Notes: a model not told the origin generated them from the sequence alone. A DNA stretch of 51,620 nt from an uncultured Blautia sp. (GCA_934358405.1 CAKRKL010000002.1:1-51620); one strand, 5' to 3'. Numbered from the stretch's first letter, positions 33,165-42,107 are shown. Made by a program: numbers and translations.

Positions 33165-33989
33165 ATGAAGAAAAGATTGGATATGATGCTGGTGGAACGC
33201 GCTCTTGCACCTTCCAGAGAAAAAGCAAAGGCTTATATTATGGCCGGACAGGTCTATGTGGATGGCCAGAAGGAAGATAAAGCCGGCTCTATGTTTGCAG
33301 ATACTGTGAAGGTGGAGGTAAGAGGCAATACTCTTCCCTATGTGAGCCGCGGAGGCCTGAAGCTTGAGAAGGCCATGAATGAATTTGACGTAAGCCTTCA
33401 GGGAAAGGTCTGTATGGATGTCGGTGCATCTACCGGCGGCTTTACAGACTGTATGCTCCAGAACGGGGGCACGAAGGTTTATTCCATTGACGTGGGATAT
33501 GGACAGCTGGACTGGAAGCTTCGCAACGATCATAGAGTAGTTTGCATGGAAAAAACAAACATTCGTTATGTGGTACCTGAGGATATTCAGGAAAGACCTG
33601 CATTTTCCTCAATTGATGTTTCCTTTATTTCCCTGACAAAGGTACTGCTCCCTGTGAGAAATCTGCTTACAGAGGACGGAGAGATTGTCTGCCTGATCAA
33701 ACCTCAGTTTGAGGCCGGCAGAGAAAAGGTAGGCAAAAAAGGCGTAGTCCGGGATCCGGCTGTTCACGAAGAAGTAATTGAGAAGGTAAGAGATTATGCG
33801 ATGAGCATTGCCCTTGAGCCATGTCACCTTTCCTTTTCTCCGATCAAAGGACCGGAGGGGAATATCGAATATTTGCTGCATCTGAAGAAAAGACCGGAGG
33901 GAACGGCTGTTCCGGACAGTCTTACCGTAAAAGTGGAGGATGTGGTTGCACAGGCTCATGGGGCTCTGGATAAACCAGCAGCAAACTGA
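33165..33989 (+). CDS. tlyA: TlyA-family rRNA 2'-O-methyltransferase (YqxC type)
   Basis: The 274-residue protein joins an S4 RNA-binding domain (RLDMMLVERALAPSREKAKAYIMAGQVYVDG, about residues 3-33 and on to 62) to an FtsJ-like methyltransferase domain with SAM motif DVGASTGGFTD at 85-95. In mycobacteria TlyA methylates 16S and 23S rRNA and affects capreomycin susceptibility. In Firmicutes the YqxC relatives are less studied; a haemolysin name in databases is historical. It starts 4 nt behind dxs. The conserved K-D-K-type residues (IDVSFISL, LIKPQFEAGRE) are present. Confidence 0.92.
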   Translation: MKKRLDMMLVERALAPSREKAKAYIMAGQVYVDGQKEDKAGSMFADTVKVEVRGNTLPYVSRGGLKLEKAMNEFDVSLQGKVCMDVGASTGGFTDCMLQNGGTKVYSIDVGYGQLDWKLRNDHRVVCMEKTNIRYVVPEDIQERPAFSSIDVSFISLTKVLLPVRNLLTEDGEIVCLIKPQFEAGREKVGKKGVVRDPAVHEEVIEKVRDYAMSIALEPCHLSFSPIKGPEGNIEYLLHLKKRPEGTAVPDSLTVKVEDVVAQAHGALDKPAAN

Positions 33990-34004
33990 TACAGGGAACC
34001 GGTT

Positions 34005-34883
34005 ATGAAAAGCTTTTATATTATAACTAACAGTGAGAAAGATAAAAATCTGGAATTTACAGATCAAGTGGTAAATTATCTTGAAAAAAGCGGAGGACAC
34101 TGTGAAGTACAGCTTGCAGGAAGGCAGGAGAAAGGTCCGTTTCACTATACAGATCCACGGAAAATTCCAGAGGAAACACAGTGTATCATTGTACTTGGCG
34201 GTGATGGAACTCTTTTGCAGGCGGCCAGGGATATTCAGGCAGCACATGACAGGAAACGCAGTCAGATTCCTCTTCTTGGTGTCAATCTTGGTAATCTTGG
34301 TTTTCTGGCAGAGGTGGACAGGCAGTCTGTGTACCAGGCATTGGATAAGCTGATCGGGGACATCTATGAAATAGAAGAACGGATGATGCTGTCCGGGACT
34401 GTTTACAGGGGAGAAGAAGTCATTGGTGAGGACATTGCCCTTAATGATATTGTAATCGCGCGGGAAGGTCCTCTTCGCGTTGTCAGATTCAAGAATTTTG
34501 TCAATGATGAGTATCTGAATTCTTACAATGCAGACGGGATTATTATTTCCACCCCTACAGGTTCTACCGGATACAGCCTTTCTGTAGGAGGTCCTATTGT
34601 TTCGCCCAGTGGGGAGATGACCATTATGACACCGATCGCGCCTCATACACTGAACAGTCGAAGCCTTGTTTTTCCGGCTGAGGATGTAATCACAGTGGAG
34701 ATGGGAAAGGGACGTCATCAGGATTGCGAGAGGGGACTTGCTTCTTTTGATGGTGATTCTGAGATTCCAATGATTACAGGAGACAGAATTGTAATTCGCA
34801 AGGCGGAGGTTAAGACGAGAATTTTGAAGCTGAATCATTTAAGCTTCGTAGAGGTGCTGAGGCAGAAAATGCGAGATAGCTGA
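34005..34883 (+). CDS. nadK: NAD kinase
   Basis: NAD kinase makes NADP from NAD and ATP or polyphosphate. The 292-residue protein has GGDGTLLQAAR from residue 65, GVNLGNLGFLAEVD, LNDIVIAREGPLRVV, and SYNADGIIISTPTGSTGYSLSVGGPI, the family signatures in order. AGGG precedes the ATG. In Bacillus no NAD kinase sits between yqxC and ahrC, but in Clostridia this placement is common. No regulatory site is visible; it is co-transcribed with dxs and tlyA. Confidence 0.95.
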   Translation: MKSFYIITNSEKDKNLEFTDQVVNYLEKSGGHCEVQLAGRQEKGPFHYTDPRKIPEETQCIIVLGGDGTLLQAARDIQAAHDRKRSQIPLLGVNLGNLGFLAEVDRQSVYQALDKLIGDIYEIEERMMLSGTVYRGEEVIGEDIALNDIVIAREGPLRVVRFKNFVNDEYLNSYNADGIIISTPTGSTGYSLSVGGPIVSPSGEMTIMTPIAPHTLNSRSLVFPAEDVITVEMGKGRHQDCERGLASFDGDSEIPMITGDRIVIRKAEVKTRILKLNHLSFVEVLRQKMRDS

Positions 34884-34911
34884 CAGACAGCTTCTGCAGG
34901 GAGGTTAAGGT

Positions 34912-35367
34912 GTGAAATTAGCAAGACATGAGAAAATAATCGAACTGATAAAGAAATATGATATAGACACACAGGAAGAGCTTGCGGCCAGACTGAATGA
35001 AGCCGGTTTTAAGGTGACACAGGCAACTGTTTCAAGGGACATCCGTGCTTTGAAAATGACAAAGGTTGCCGGGAAAGACGGAAAATCCCGCTATGCGATT
35101 CTTCAGGAAGCACATCCAAGGCTGGGTAATCAGTATATAAGAGTGCTTGATGATGCAGTTGTTTCTATCGATGTAGGACAAAATCTTGTGGTGATCAAGA
35201 CCGTTATCGGAATGGCAATGGGAGTTGCTACTGCTTTGGATGCTCTGAAATGGCCGGAGATTCTGGGCTGCATTGCAGGAGATGATACCATTATCTGCGC
35301 ATGCAAAAGTACAGAGCTGGCTGAGGGAGTTATGGAGAAGCTTGGCGATATTCTGAATAAAAGATAA
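34912..35367 (+). CDS. argR: Arginine repressor ArgR/AhrC
   Basis: ArgR is the arginine-sensing hexameric repressor of arginine synthesis and activator of its breakdown. The 151-residue protein starts at GTG 34912 after GGGAGG. The N-terminal winged helix has ARLNEAGFKVTQATVSRDIRALKMTKV; the C-terminal oligomerisation and arginine-binding domain has GMAMGVATALDALKWPEILGCIAGDDTIICAC (GxxAGDDT near 120-126). Length is standard. The neighbours recN and spoIVB are in the conserved order. No ARG box is visible at its own start. Confidence 0.95.
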   Translation: MKLARHEKIIELIKKYDIDTQEELAARLNEAGFKVTQATVSRDIRALKMTKVAGKDGKSRYAILQEAHPRLGNQYIRVLDDAVVSIDVGQNLVVIKTVIGMAMGVATALDALKWPEILGCIAGDDTIICACKSTELAEGVMEKLGDILNKR

Positions 35368-35369
35368 AA

Positions 35370-35432
35370 TGTAACTGTGAAGATATTGAACAGTTACATG
35401 GAAACAGATCGGGCAGGAGCTTCCTGCTCGAT
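35370..35432 (+). terminator. Two hairpins between argR and recN
   Basis: TGTAACTGT (35370-35378) pairs perfectly with ACAGTTACA (35390-35398). A second stem, ATCGGGCAGGA (35408-35418) with TCCTGCTCGAT (35422-35432), follows and is trailed by a broken T-run (TCTTGTC). They may end the argR message or control recN; there is no strong T-tract. Confidence 0.45.
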
Positions 35433-35483
35433 TCTTGTCTGGAAATGAAAAAGATTGTTTGCCCAATTGTAAGGAGGTCAGCT

Positions 35484-37166
35484 TTGTTAGTACATTTACA
35501 CGTAAAAAACCTTGCACTTATAGATGAAATTGAAGTAGAATTCGGTCCCGGACTGAATATCCTGACTGGTGAGACCGGTGCAGGTAAGTCTATTCTTTTA
35601 GGCTCTATGCAGCTGATTCTGGGAGGAAAGACTTCCAGAAGCATGATACGGGAAAATGCTCCTTATGCACTTGTGGAGCTTCTGTTTCAGGTGGAAAATA
35701 CAAAAGCAAAGGACGCACTTGCGGCACTTGATATCTATCCGGAGGACGGGCAGATTCTTATGTCCAGAAAAATTATGGATGGCAGGAGCATTAATAAGAT
35801 AAACGGGGAGACAAGCACGGTAAGCCAGATGAAGGCAGCTGCAGCATGTCTTCTGGACATTCACGGACAGCATGAGCATCAGTCTCTTCTTTACGAGGAG
35901 AAGCAGCTGGAGATTTTGGATGCCTATGGCCGTGAAAAAATCATTCCGGAAAAAGAAAAGGTTAAAGCTGCCTATCAAGCATACAGGAAATGTCAGGCAG
36001 AGCTGAAAGCTCTTGATATGGACGAGGAACAGAAAAACCGTGAGATGGCTTTTCTGGAGTTTGAGATTAACGAAATTGAGAAAGCAGCTCTGACAGCGGG
36101 AGAAGATGAGGAGCTTGAGAAGCAGTACCGAAAATTATCAAACGGACGGAGAATTATCGATTCTCTCCAAAGTGCCCATGCCCTTACCGGATACGAGGGA
36201 CAAGGCGCAGGAGACGCAGTGGGAGAAGCGCTTCGTGAGCTTTCCAGAGTAACAGAGTACGACGATCAGCTGGAATCTCTTTCCCAGACCTTAAGCGAGA
36301 TTGACGGGCTTCTCAATGATTTCAACAGGGAGCTGTCGTCTTATATGGATGATATGACCTTTGATGAAGCTGTATTTTATGAGACAGAACGCCGCTTGGA
36401 CCTGATTAACGGTCTGAAGGCTAAATATGGACAGTCTATTGAAGAAATCCGGGAGTATCAGAGAAAGCAGCAGAAGAAGCTGGAAAGGCTTGAAAAGTAT
36501 CAGGAAATTTTTGAAGCTGCAAAGAAAGAACTGAAGGAAGCTGAGAAGAAGCTGGAAGCAGCCTGCAGCAGGCTTTCCAAGATTCGTAAGGAATACAGCC
36601 ACCAGCTGGAACAAAAGGTGATTCAGGGTCTTAAAGACCTGAATTTTCTGGATGTGCAGTTTGCTATCACCTTTTCCAGAAGAAGTGGCTTTACAGACAA
36701 TGGTTTTGATGAAATCCAGTATGAAATTTCCACAAATCCAGGAGAAAGCCTTAAACCTCTTGGCAAAATTGTATCAGGTGGTGAGCTGTCAAGAATCATG
36801 CTTGCCTTAAAAGCAATTCTGGCCGACAGAGATCAGATTGAAACACTGATCTTCGATGAAATCGATACCGGAATCAGCGGCCGCACGGCACAGAAGGTAT
36901 CTGAGAAAATGGCAGTGATCGGTCACCATCACCAGGTGCTCTGCATCACTCATTTGCCCCAGATCGCTGCCATGGCTGATTCTCATTTTGAGATTAAAAA
37001 GCAGGTAGAAGGTACCAAGACCACTACTACAATACATACTCTTGACGAGGAAGCTTCTATCTGTGAGCTTGCCCGTCTTCTCGGTGGTGCCCAGATCACA
37101 GGCGCTGTGCTGGAAAATGCGCGGGAGATGAAGAAGCTGGCTGTGGAATGTAAGGCTGGTCTGTAA
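35484..37166 (+). CDS. recN: DNA repair ATPase RecN
   Basis: RecN is an SMC-like ATPase recruited to double-strand breaks. The 560-residue protein starts at TTG 35484, with AAGGAGG 6 nt upstream; the in-frame ATG at 35445 has no good Shine-Dalgarno. Walker A is GETGAGKS at 29-36, the ABC signature VSGGELSRIMLALK begins near 430, and Walker B LIFDEIDTGISG has Asp458. The middle (about 150-390) is a long coiled coil. No LexA box is visible upstream. It converges with spoIVB, unlike in Bacillus. Confidence 0.95.
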   Translation: MLVHLHVKNLALIDEIEVEFGPGLNILTGETGAGKSILLGSMQLILGGKTSRSMIRENAPYALVELLFQVENTKAKDALAALDIYPEDGQILMSRKIMDGRSINKINGETSTVSQMKAAAACLLDIHGQHEHQSLLYEEKQLEILDAYGREKIIPEKEKVKAAYQAYRKCQAELKALDMDEEQKNREMAFLEFEINEIEKAALTAGEDEELEKQYRKLSNGRRIIDSLQSAHALTGYEGQGAGDAVGEALRELSRVTEYDDQLESLSQTLSEIDGLLNDFNRELSSYMDDMTFDEAVFYETERRLDLINGLKAKYGQSIEEIREYQRKQQKKLERLEKYQEIFEAAKKELKEAEKKLEAACSRLSKIRKEYSHQLEQKVIQGLKDLNFLDVQFAITFSRRSGFTDNGFDEIQYEISTNPGESLKPLGKIVSGGELSRIMLALKAILADRDQIETLIFDEIDTGISGRTAQKVSEKMAVIGHHHQVLCITHLPQIAAMADSHFEIKKQVEGTKTTTTIHTLDEEASICELARLLGGAQITGAVLENAREMKKLAVECKAGL

Positions 37167-37183
37167 CCGGATAGAAAGCCTTT

Positions 37184-38389
37184 TTAAATACGCTCCAGCA
37201 TAGTTTCAATAAATATCCCATATCCACTTGCTGCATCCTGCACAAAAACATGAGTAATAGCACCGACTACCTTGCCGTTTTGCAGCACCGGACTTCCGGA
37301 CATGCCTTGTACAATGCCGCCTGTGGTGTTTTGAAGCTCCTGATCTGTTACACGGATCACGAAGCTTTTGTTGCTGTCTTCATGGTTCATATCGATTCGG
37401 GTGATTTCAGCATCATATTCCTTTACTCCGTCTCCTACATTACACAAAATAGAAGCAGGACCAGTCTGAAGCTCTTGTTTATATCCGATTTTCATCTGAC
37501 GAAGGGCAATGGACTGGTCTGAATTTCCTGTAAAGCTTCCATAAATTCCATTGGCACTATTGGAGCTGATCGCTCCGATCACGTTGTCATTCCGATATCG
37601 TATCAGTCCGGAAAGCTCTCCCGGAATTCCCTTTTCCCCCTTTTGTACACCAAGGATCTGTGCGCCATATAGTTTTCCGTCCTTGATAGAAAGAAGCTTA
37701 CCGGTGTCCACATCACTGATTCCATGTCCAAGTGCACCGAATTTTCCGTCTTTAGTGACAAAGGTCAAGGTTCCGATTCCCTGAGTATCGTCGCGTACCC
37801 AGATGCCAAGCTTGTACTTGCCGGAAGAATCCTGCACAGGAGTCAGAGAAACAGGAACCAGGCTGTTTTCCCTTCGTATATTTACAGTAACTGCACTTCC
37901 GTCAATACTCTTCAGATCATTGATCAGATCCTGCTTGCAGGATATTTTCTGCTGATTCAGGGCAACAATATAATCACCTGGCTTTAAAAGATTTTTCGCA
38001 GGCTCCTGCATCTGTCCGTCTTTGGAGAAAATCTCTCCGGTTCCGATTACCAGTACACCTGAGGTTTCCATGTAAATCCCTACGCTGCTTCCGCTTACCA
38101 GAATGCTGTCTGCATCTGAGGGCGTGACTTTAATATCTTTAAAAGGTATTTTTCCAAAAAGCAGGCAGGACAGCTGATAGCTTCCTTCATGAGATACGGT
38201 AATAGTTTCTCCGAAAGAAACAAAGGGGATTTGGGAAAGACTGGAAAAGTCCAGTCCGGAATTTCTGTCAATGTGTATTTCATTTGGGATTTTTCGGTCC
38301 AGATAACGATAGCCGAGAAATACCACTGCAAGAAGGTCCAGGACCAGACAAAACACAATGAAATGTCTGTATTTTCGTTTCTGGTTCAT
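37184..38389 (-). CDS. spoIVB: SpoIVB sporulation serine peptidase, inverted relative to its neighbours
   Basis: SpoIVB is made in the forespore and cleaves SpoIVFA to trigger sigma-K processing in the mother cell. The 401-residue protein has an N-terminal span (HFIVFCLVLDLLAVVFLGY), a PDZ domain (about 100-180; LKPGDYIVALNQQKI) and an SA-clan peptidase domain with GHGISD (His222) and GMSGSP (Ser364). ATG 38389 is chosen over GTG 38398 because AAAAGG is then at a workable distance. On the minus strand CATACTA at 38448-38442 resembles a sigma-F/G -10, without a clear -35. It is oriented against recN and spo0A, unlike the usual co-directional order. Confidence 0.95.
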   Translation of the reverse strand: MNQKRKYRHFIVFCLVLDLLAVVFLGYRYLDRKIPNEIHIDRNSGLDFSSLSQIPFVSFGETITVSHEGSYQLSCLLFGKIPFKDIKVTPSDADSILVSGSSVGIYMETSGVLVIGTGEIFSKDGQMQEPAKNLLKPGDYIVALNQQKISCKQDLINDLKSIDGSAVTVNIRRENSLVPVSLTPVQDSSGKYKLGIWVRDDTQGIGTLTFVTKDGKFGALGHGISDVDTGKLLSIKDGKLYGAQILGVQKGEKGIPGELSGLIRYRNDNVIGAISSNSANGIYGSFTGNSDQSIALRQMKIGYKQELQTGPASILCNVGDGVKEYDAEITRIDMNHEDSNKSFVIRVTDQELQNTTGGIVQGMSGSPVLQNGKVVGAITHVFVQDAASGYGIFIETMLERI

Positions 38390-38598
38390 GTTTGCCACAT
38401 CCTTTTCTTTGGTTTGTCAGACAGTTACTATGATACTTTTTTAGTATGTGGGAAAATTGCAATTTCAGTCTTGTATTTTTATGAATGGATTCCATTTCTT
38501 TCAATCTTTAAATGCGAATAATGACAAAACAGTATAAAAATGAGCAAAAAAACTCGAAACGAATCGAACGAAAATCCAGTAAAATCGGCACTTTCGGC

Positions 38599-38628
38599 TT
38601 GATTTCCCTATGACTGTTCCACTATAAT
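38599..38628 (+). promoter_or_regulatory. Promoter of spo0A
   Basis: TTGATT (38599-38604), 18-bp spacer, TATAAT (38623-38628), about 140 bp before the start codon. I found no convincing sigma-H promoter or 0A box in the intergenic region. Confidence 0.55.
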
Positions 38629-38766
38629 AGAGATTGTTACAGTAAAGGAAAATTTTTCTGAAAAATGTGCAAGAGCAAACAGGGCCCGCTGTTTTGTACA
38701 GGCATTAATAGATTGATCTCCGACAAAAGGGTTGGAGGATTTTCGAAATGGGAGGAGAATAGCCTC

Positions 38767-39573
38767 ATGGAAAAATTGAATGTGGCAATCGCAGACGATA
38801 ATGAGAAAATGGTGGAAGTACTGAGTCGGATTATTGATCAGGATGAGGAACTGAAGCTGGTTGGAAAAGCACATAACGGGGAAGAAATCTGTAATATTAT
38901 AAAAGAAAAGCAGCCGGATGTAGTTGTTCTGGATATTATTATGCCAAAACTGGACGGACTTTCTGTAATGGAGCAGTTAAATCATGACGAAAAACTGAAA
39001 AAGGTACCTTCTTTTATCATAGTTTCTGCGGTGGGACAGGAGCGGATCACAGAGGATGCCTTTGAGCTTGGGGCTGATTATTTTATGCTGAAGCCATTTG
39101 ACAATAAAATGCTGCTGAACCGGATCAAACACATCCGCCGGGCAGGAGAACGCCGGATAAAGGAAGTGAACCGCCCGATAAAAAGAGAAGAGGAAAATAC
39201 ATATAACTCAGGTAATCTGGAAACAGATGTAACGGATATTATACATGAAATCGGAGTTCCTGCGCATATCAAAGGATACCAGTATTTGCGGGATGCTATT
39301 ATTTTGTCAGTTAATGATATGGAAATGCTGAATTCCATTACCAAAATTTTGTATCCTACCATTGCGAAAAGACATCAGACTACACCAAGTCGTGTCGAAC
39401 GTGCCATCCGTCATGCCATTGAGGTGGCATGGAGCAGAGGAAAAATGGATACGATCGATCAGCTGTTTGGCTATACAGTAAGCAATGGGAAAGGAAAACC
39501 CACAAATTCCGAGTTTATTGCTCTGATTGCAGATAAAATCCGATTGGAATATAAAAATCGTTCTTTCCAATAG
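38767..39573 (+). CDS. spo0A: Master sporulation response regulator Spo0A
   Basis: Spo0A, once phosphorylated, switches the cell to sporulation. The 268-residue protein starts at ATG 38767 after GGGAGGAG; an open frame extending upstream to 38665 is rejected. The receiver domain has Asp10-Asp11 (IADDNEK), the phosphorylated Asp56 ([13 protein letters not shown]) and the LKPFD lysine. The C-terminal DNA-binding domain has [40 protein letters not shown] and [18 protein letters not shown], the near-invariant Spo0A helix-turn-helix. Its leader of about 130 nt is untranslated. Confidence 0.97.
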   Translation: MEKLNVAIADDNEKMVEVLSRIIDQDEELKLVGKAHNGEEICNIIKEKQPDVVVLDIIMPKLDGLSVMEQLNHDEKLKKVPSFIIVSAVGQERITEDAFELGADYFMLKPFDNKMLLNRIKHIRRAGERRIKEVNRPIKREEENTYNSGNLETDVTDIIHEIGVPAHIKGYQYLRDAIILSVNDMEMLNSITKILYPTIAKRHQTTPSRVERAIRHAIEVAWSRGKMDTIDQLFGYTVSNGKGKPTNSEFIALIADKIRLEYKNRSFQ

Positions 39574-39592
39574 GTGAAAAATGGGGTATAAT
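39564..39592 (+). promoter_or_regulatory. Promoter of glgA
   Basis: TTTCCA (39564-39569), 17-bp spacer, TATAAT (39587-39592), overlapping the end of spo0A. Confidence 0.55.
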
Positions 39593-39638
39593 ATAAATTA
39601 TAAGAAGCTATGTGCTATTACTAAGGAGGGTTTTTGGA

Positions 39639-41084
39639 ATGAAAAGGATTCTTTTTGCAACATCAGAAGCAGTGCCTTTTATTAAGACCGGGGGGTTAGC
39701 TGACGTAGCCGGTTCACTGCCGAAATGCTTTGATAAACGCTATTTTGACATTCGCGTAATTTTACCGAAATATGCCTGCATGAAGCAGGAATGGAAGGAT
39801 AAAATGGAATATGTCACACACTTCTATATGGATCTGGGATATAAGAACTGCTATGTAGGTGTTCTCCAGATGGAGTATGATGGCATCCAGTTTTACTTCA
39901 TAGATAATGAATATTATTTCAGTGGTCCGAAGCCGTATGACAGTGCTCCGTGGGATCTGGAGAAATTTGCATTCTTCTCCAAGGCGGTGCTTTCCGTACT
40001 TCCGGTGCTGGGCTTCCGTCCTGATATTATCCACTGCCATGACTGGCAGACAGGTCTTGTTCCTGTTTATTTGCATGACAGCTTCCAGCAGAATCAGTTC
40101 TTCTGGGGAATTAAAACAGTTATGACCATTCATAACCTGAAATTCCAGGGAGTATATGACGTGAAGACCATCAAGGAGCTTACCGGACTTTCCGATTACT
40201 ATTTCACACCGGACAAGCTGGAGGCATATAAGGACGGCAACTTCCTGAAGGGTGGTATTGTATTTGCTGATGCCGTTACAACTGTAAGCAATACTTATGC
40301 AGATGAGATCAAGACTCCGTTCTATGGAGAAGGTCTTGACGGACTGCTTCGCGCACGTTCCAACAGTCTGAGAGGTATTGTAAACGGTATTGATTATACA
40401 GAGTTCAACCCGGAGACAGACCGCAATCTGACTGCATGCTATAATGCAAATAACTTCCGCAAAGAGAAGGTAAAGAACAAGCTCCAGCTTCAGAGAGATT
40501 TAGGTCTTGAGGAGGATCCGAAGGCTATGATGATCGGTATTGTTTCCCGTCTGACAGATCAGAAGGGCTTTGACCTGATCGCATATATTATGGATGAGCT
40601 TTGCCAGGATTACGTGCAGATCGTAGCACTTGGCACAGGAGATGAGCGTTACGAGAATATGTTCCGTCATTTTGACTGGAAATATCACGGTAAGGTTTCT
40701 GCACAGATCTATTATGATGAGAGCATGTCTCACAGAATTTATGCAGCTTCTGATGCGTTCCTTATGCCGTCTCTGTTTGAGCCATGCGGCTTAAGCCAGC
40801 TGATGAGCCTTCGTTACGGAACACTTCCGATCGTCAGAGAGACAGGCGGTCTGAAGGATACTGTAGAGCCGTATAATGAGTTTGAGGGAACCGGAACCGG
40901 CTTTTCCTTCAGCAATTATAATGCACATGAGATGCTTACTACAATTCGCTATGCAGAGCGTATTTTCTATGATAAGAAGCGCGAATGGAATAAGATGGTG
41001 GATCGTGCAATGGCAAAAGACTTCTCATGGGGTAATTCCGCACGTCAGTATGAAGAAATGTACAACTGGCTGACTCAGGAATAA
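39639..41084 (+). CDS. glgA: Glycogen synthase (ADP-glucose)
   Basis: GlgA adds glucose from ADP-glucose to growing alpha-1,4-glucan. The 481-residue protein starts at ATG 39639 after AAGGAGG. The GT5 signatures are KTGGLADVAGSLPK from residue 16 (ADP-glucose binding), HCHDWQTGLVPVYL, FKTVMTIHNLKFQGVYD-like block, SRLTDQKGFDLIAYIMDEL and PSLFEPCGLSQLMSLRYGT, with the second-domain catalytic Glu in SLFEPCG. It is monocistronic, with its own promoter and terminator. Other glg genes are not in the window. Glycogen storage may serve later spore formation, which is inference. Confidence 0.95.
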   Translation: MKRILFATSEAVPFIKTGGLADVAGSLPKCFDKRYFDIRVILPKYACMKQEWKDKMEYVTHFYMDLGYKNCYVGVLQMEYDGIQFYFIDNEYYFSGPKPYDSAPWDLEKFAFFSKAVLSVLPVLGFRPDIIHCHDWQTGLVPVYLHDSFQQNQFFWGIKTVMTIHNLKFQGVYDVKTIKELTGLSDYYFTPDKLEAYKDGNFLKGGIVFADAVTTVSNTYADEIKTPFYGEGLDGLLRARSNSLRGIVNGIDYTEFNPETDRNLTACYNANNFRKEKVKNKLQLQRDLGLEEDPKAMMIGIVSRLTDQKGFDLIAYIMDELCQDYVQIVALGTGDERYENMFRHFDWKYHGKVSAQIYYDESMSHRIYAASDAFLMPSLFEPCGLSQLMSLRYGTLPIVRETGGLKDTVEPYNEFEGTGTGFSFSNYNAHEMLTTIRYAERIFYDKKREWNKMVDRAMAKDFSWGNSARQYEEMYNWLTQE

Positions 41085-41177
41085 AAACTGTACCGCCTGG
41101 AGCTTTTGGAAGCAGATTCGGTACATAATAAGATAAAAATCCGGACATACTACCTTTCGTAAGGTGTCCAATGCAGG

Positions 41178-41209
41178 ATACAGGAGAATTTATTTTCTCC
41201 TGTATTTTT
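41178..41209 (+). terminator. Terminator of glgA
   Basis: ATACAGGAGAA (41178-41188) pairs perfectly with TTCTCCTGTAT (41195-41205), followed by T's to 41209. Confidence 0.85.
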
Positions 41210-41272
41210 CTATATGGACATTTACATGGGGCAACCCTGATATTGCTTATATTACGAACAGGAGGCATGTGT

Positions 41273-41458
41273 ATGTACGAGATTTCAGAGCTTGATTTAC
41301 AGAATTTAAGACATTTGATCGGTGGCTTTGATACCACCCACTGCAAAATGGATGAGTATGCGAAACAGACAACAGACGCGCAGATAAAGCAGTTTTTCCA
41401 AAAATCCGCCCAGTCTGCGGTAGACTGCAAAAATCAGCTTATGCAATATTTACAGTAG
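41273..41458 (+). CDS. Small CotF/ferritin-like helical protein, first of a pair
   Basis: The 61-residue protein starts at ATG 41273, 7 nt behind AGGAGG. It is all helical (ISELDLQNLRHLIGGFDTTH ... TTDAQIKQFFQKSAQSAVDCKNQLMQYL) and resembles half of a ferritin-like spore-coat module. The motif DAQIKQFFQKSAQSA..CKNQL echoes NPQLKQTLKQMRNQC of its neighbour. The stop is 12 nt before the next start, so they are coupled. A spore coat role is inferred from the partner; function is not established. Confidence 0.7.
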   Translation: MYEISELDLQNLRHLIGGFDTTHCKMDEYAKQTTDAQIKQFFQKSAQSAVDCKNQLMQYLQ

Positions 41459-41470
41459 GAGGTGGCACAC

Positions 41471-41716
41471 ATGAATGAGAAAGTAATGGTAGCAGATACT
41501 CTTGTCGGAATCAACGGCGAACTGACCAGGTATGGTGAAATGATTCCTCAGACAGAAAATCCACAGCTGAAGCAGACATTGAAGCAGATGAGAAATCAAT
41601 GTGAGATGTCTCAGGAGGAGATTTACCAGATTGCCCGTGCAAAGGGCTATTATGTGCCGGCAGCACAGGCAACAAGAGAAGAAGTAGATCATGTGAGAAG
41701 CATTCTTAGCCAGTAA
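41471..41716 (+). CDS. CotF-like spore coat protein, second of a pair
   Basis: The 81-residue protein starts at ATG 41471, 8 nt behind AGGAGG. VADTLVGINGELTRYGEMIPQTENPQLKQTLKQMRNQCEMSQEEIYQIARAKGYYVPA is the CotF pattern: two helices, the NPQLxxTL turn, and the KGYY(V)PA end. CotF proteins are spore coat parts in Bacillus. GTG 41462 in frame is a less likely start. The gene pair lies between glgA and recA with no sporulation promoter that I can identify. Confidence 0.8.
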   Translation: MNEKVMVADTLVGINGELTRYGEMIPQTENPQLKQTLKQMRNQCEMSQEEIYQIARAKGYYVPAAQATREEVDHVRSILSQ

Positions 41717-41752
41717 ACAATTGTGCTCCTGCTGCATCGCGAAGCGTGTACT

Positions 41753-41827
41753 GATCACGGAGTGAACAGTGATCTGCCAGGTATCCGGAATGGAAGAGTA
41801 ATGAAAAAACTCTTGTAATTCCGGATA
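41753..41827 (+). other. Hairpins after the CotF-like genes
   Basis: GATCAC/GTGATC (41753-41758, 41769-41774) forms a small stem. TATCCGGAAT (41782-41791) pairs perfectly with ATTCCGGATA (41818-41827) and encloses AAGAGT/ACTCTT (41794-41799, 41809-41814). No T-tract follows closely. Confidence 0.5.
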
Positions 41828-42063
41828 CTTTACTATATAGTAGAATTACTGACAGGAAGAAAGTGTCTGTACTGCAGGAAATTATTTTTAAATTCATTTC
41901 AGAAATACCGGAATTTTCATTTCGGCATACATAAGAAATTCACACCCATATTCATGGGAAATTCCAAAATAAGACAGATAGATAGCTAAATGGTACATTG
42001 CTGCAGGGAACGGGGAACAGCAGTCATGCACCAAAAATGCAGGAGGTAAAATCAAGGAAAAGC
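41813..42063 (+). other. Intergenic region before the recA promoter
   Basis: No protein-coding gene is visible. TTGTAA (41813-41818), 17-bp spacer and TATAGT (41836-41841) could be a promoter, with the palindrome TACTATATAGTA on its -10. Downstream is AT-rich with small stems such as CCCAT/ATGGG near 41945. It could yield a small RNA or a long recA leader. A 15-codon frame at 42039 is not supported. Confidence 0.3.
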
Positions 42064-42092
42064 TTGACAAGAGAATGGATTTAAGATACTAT
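42064..42092 (+). promoter_or_regulatory. Promoter of recA-recX
   Basis: TTGACA (42064-42069), 17-bp spacer, TACTAT (42087-42092). The LexA box lies just downstream. A second, weaker TATAAT is at 42219-42224. Confidence 0.6.
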
Positions 42093-42107
42093 GTAGTACA
42101 GAAGAAA

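Noticed and set aside
33609-34838. Minus-strand open frame of 409 codons over tlyA and nadK
   Set aside because: Both plus-strand genes are intact and well-known. The antisense product has no recognisable domain or start site.
38511-38600. Possible 0A box or sigma-H promoter before spo0A (AATCGAACGAAAA region)
   Set aside because: Only five of seven core bases match a 0A box, and no -35/-10 pair of sigma-H type has correct spacing.
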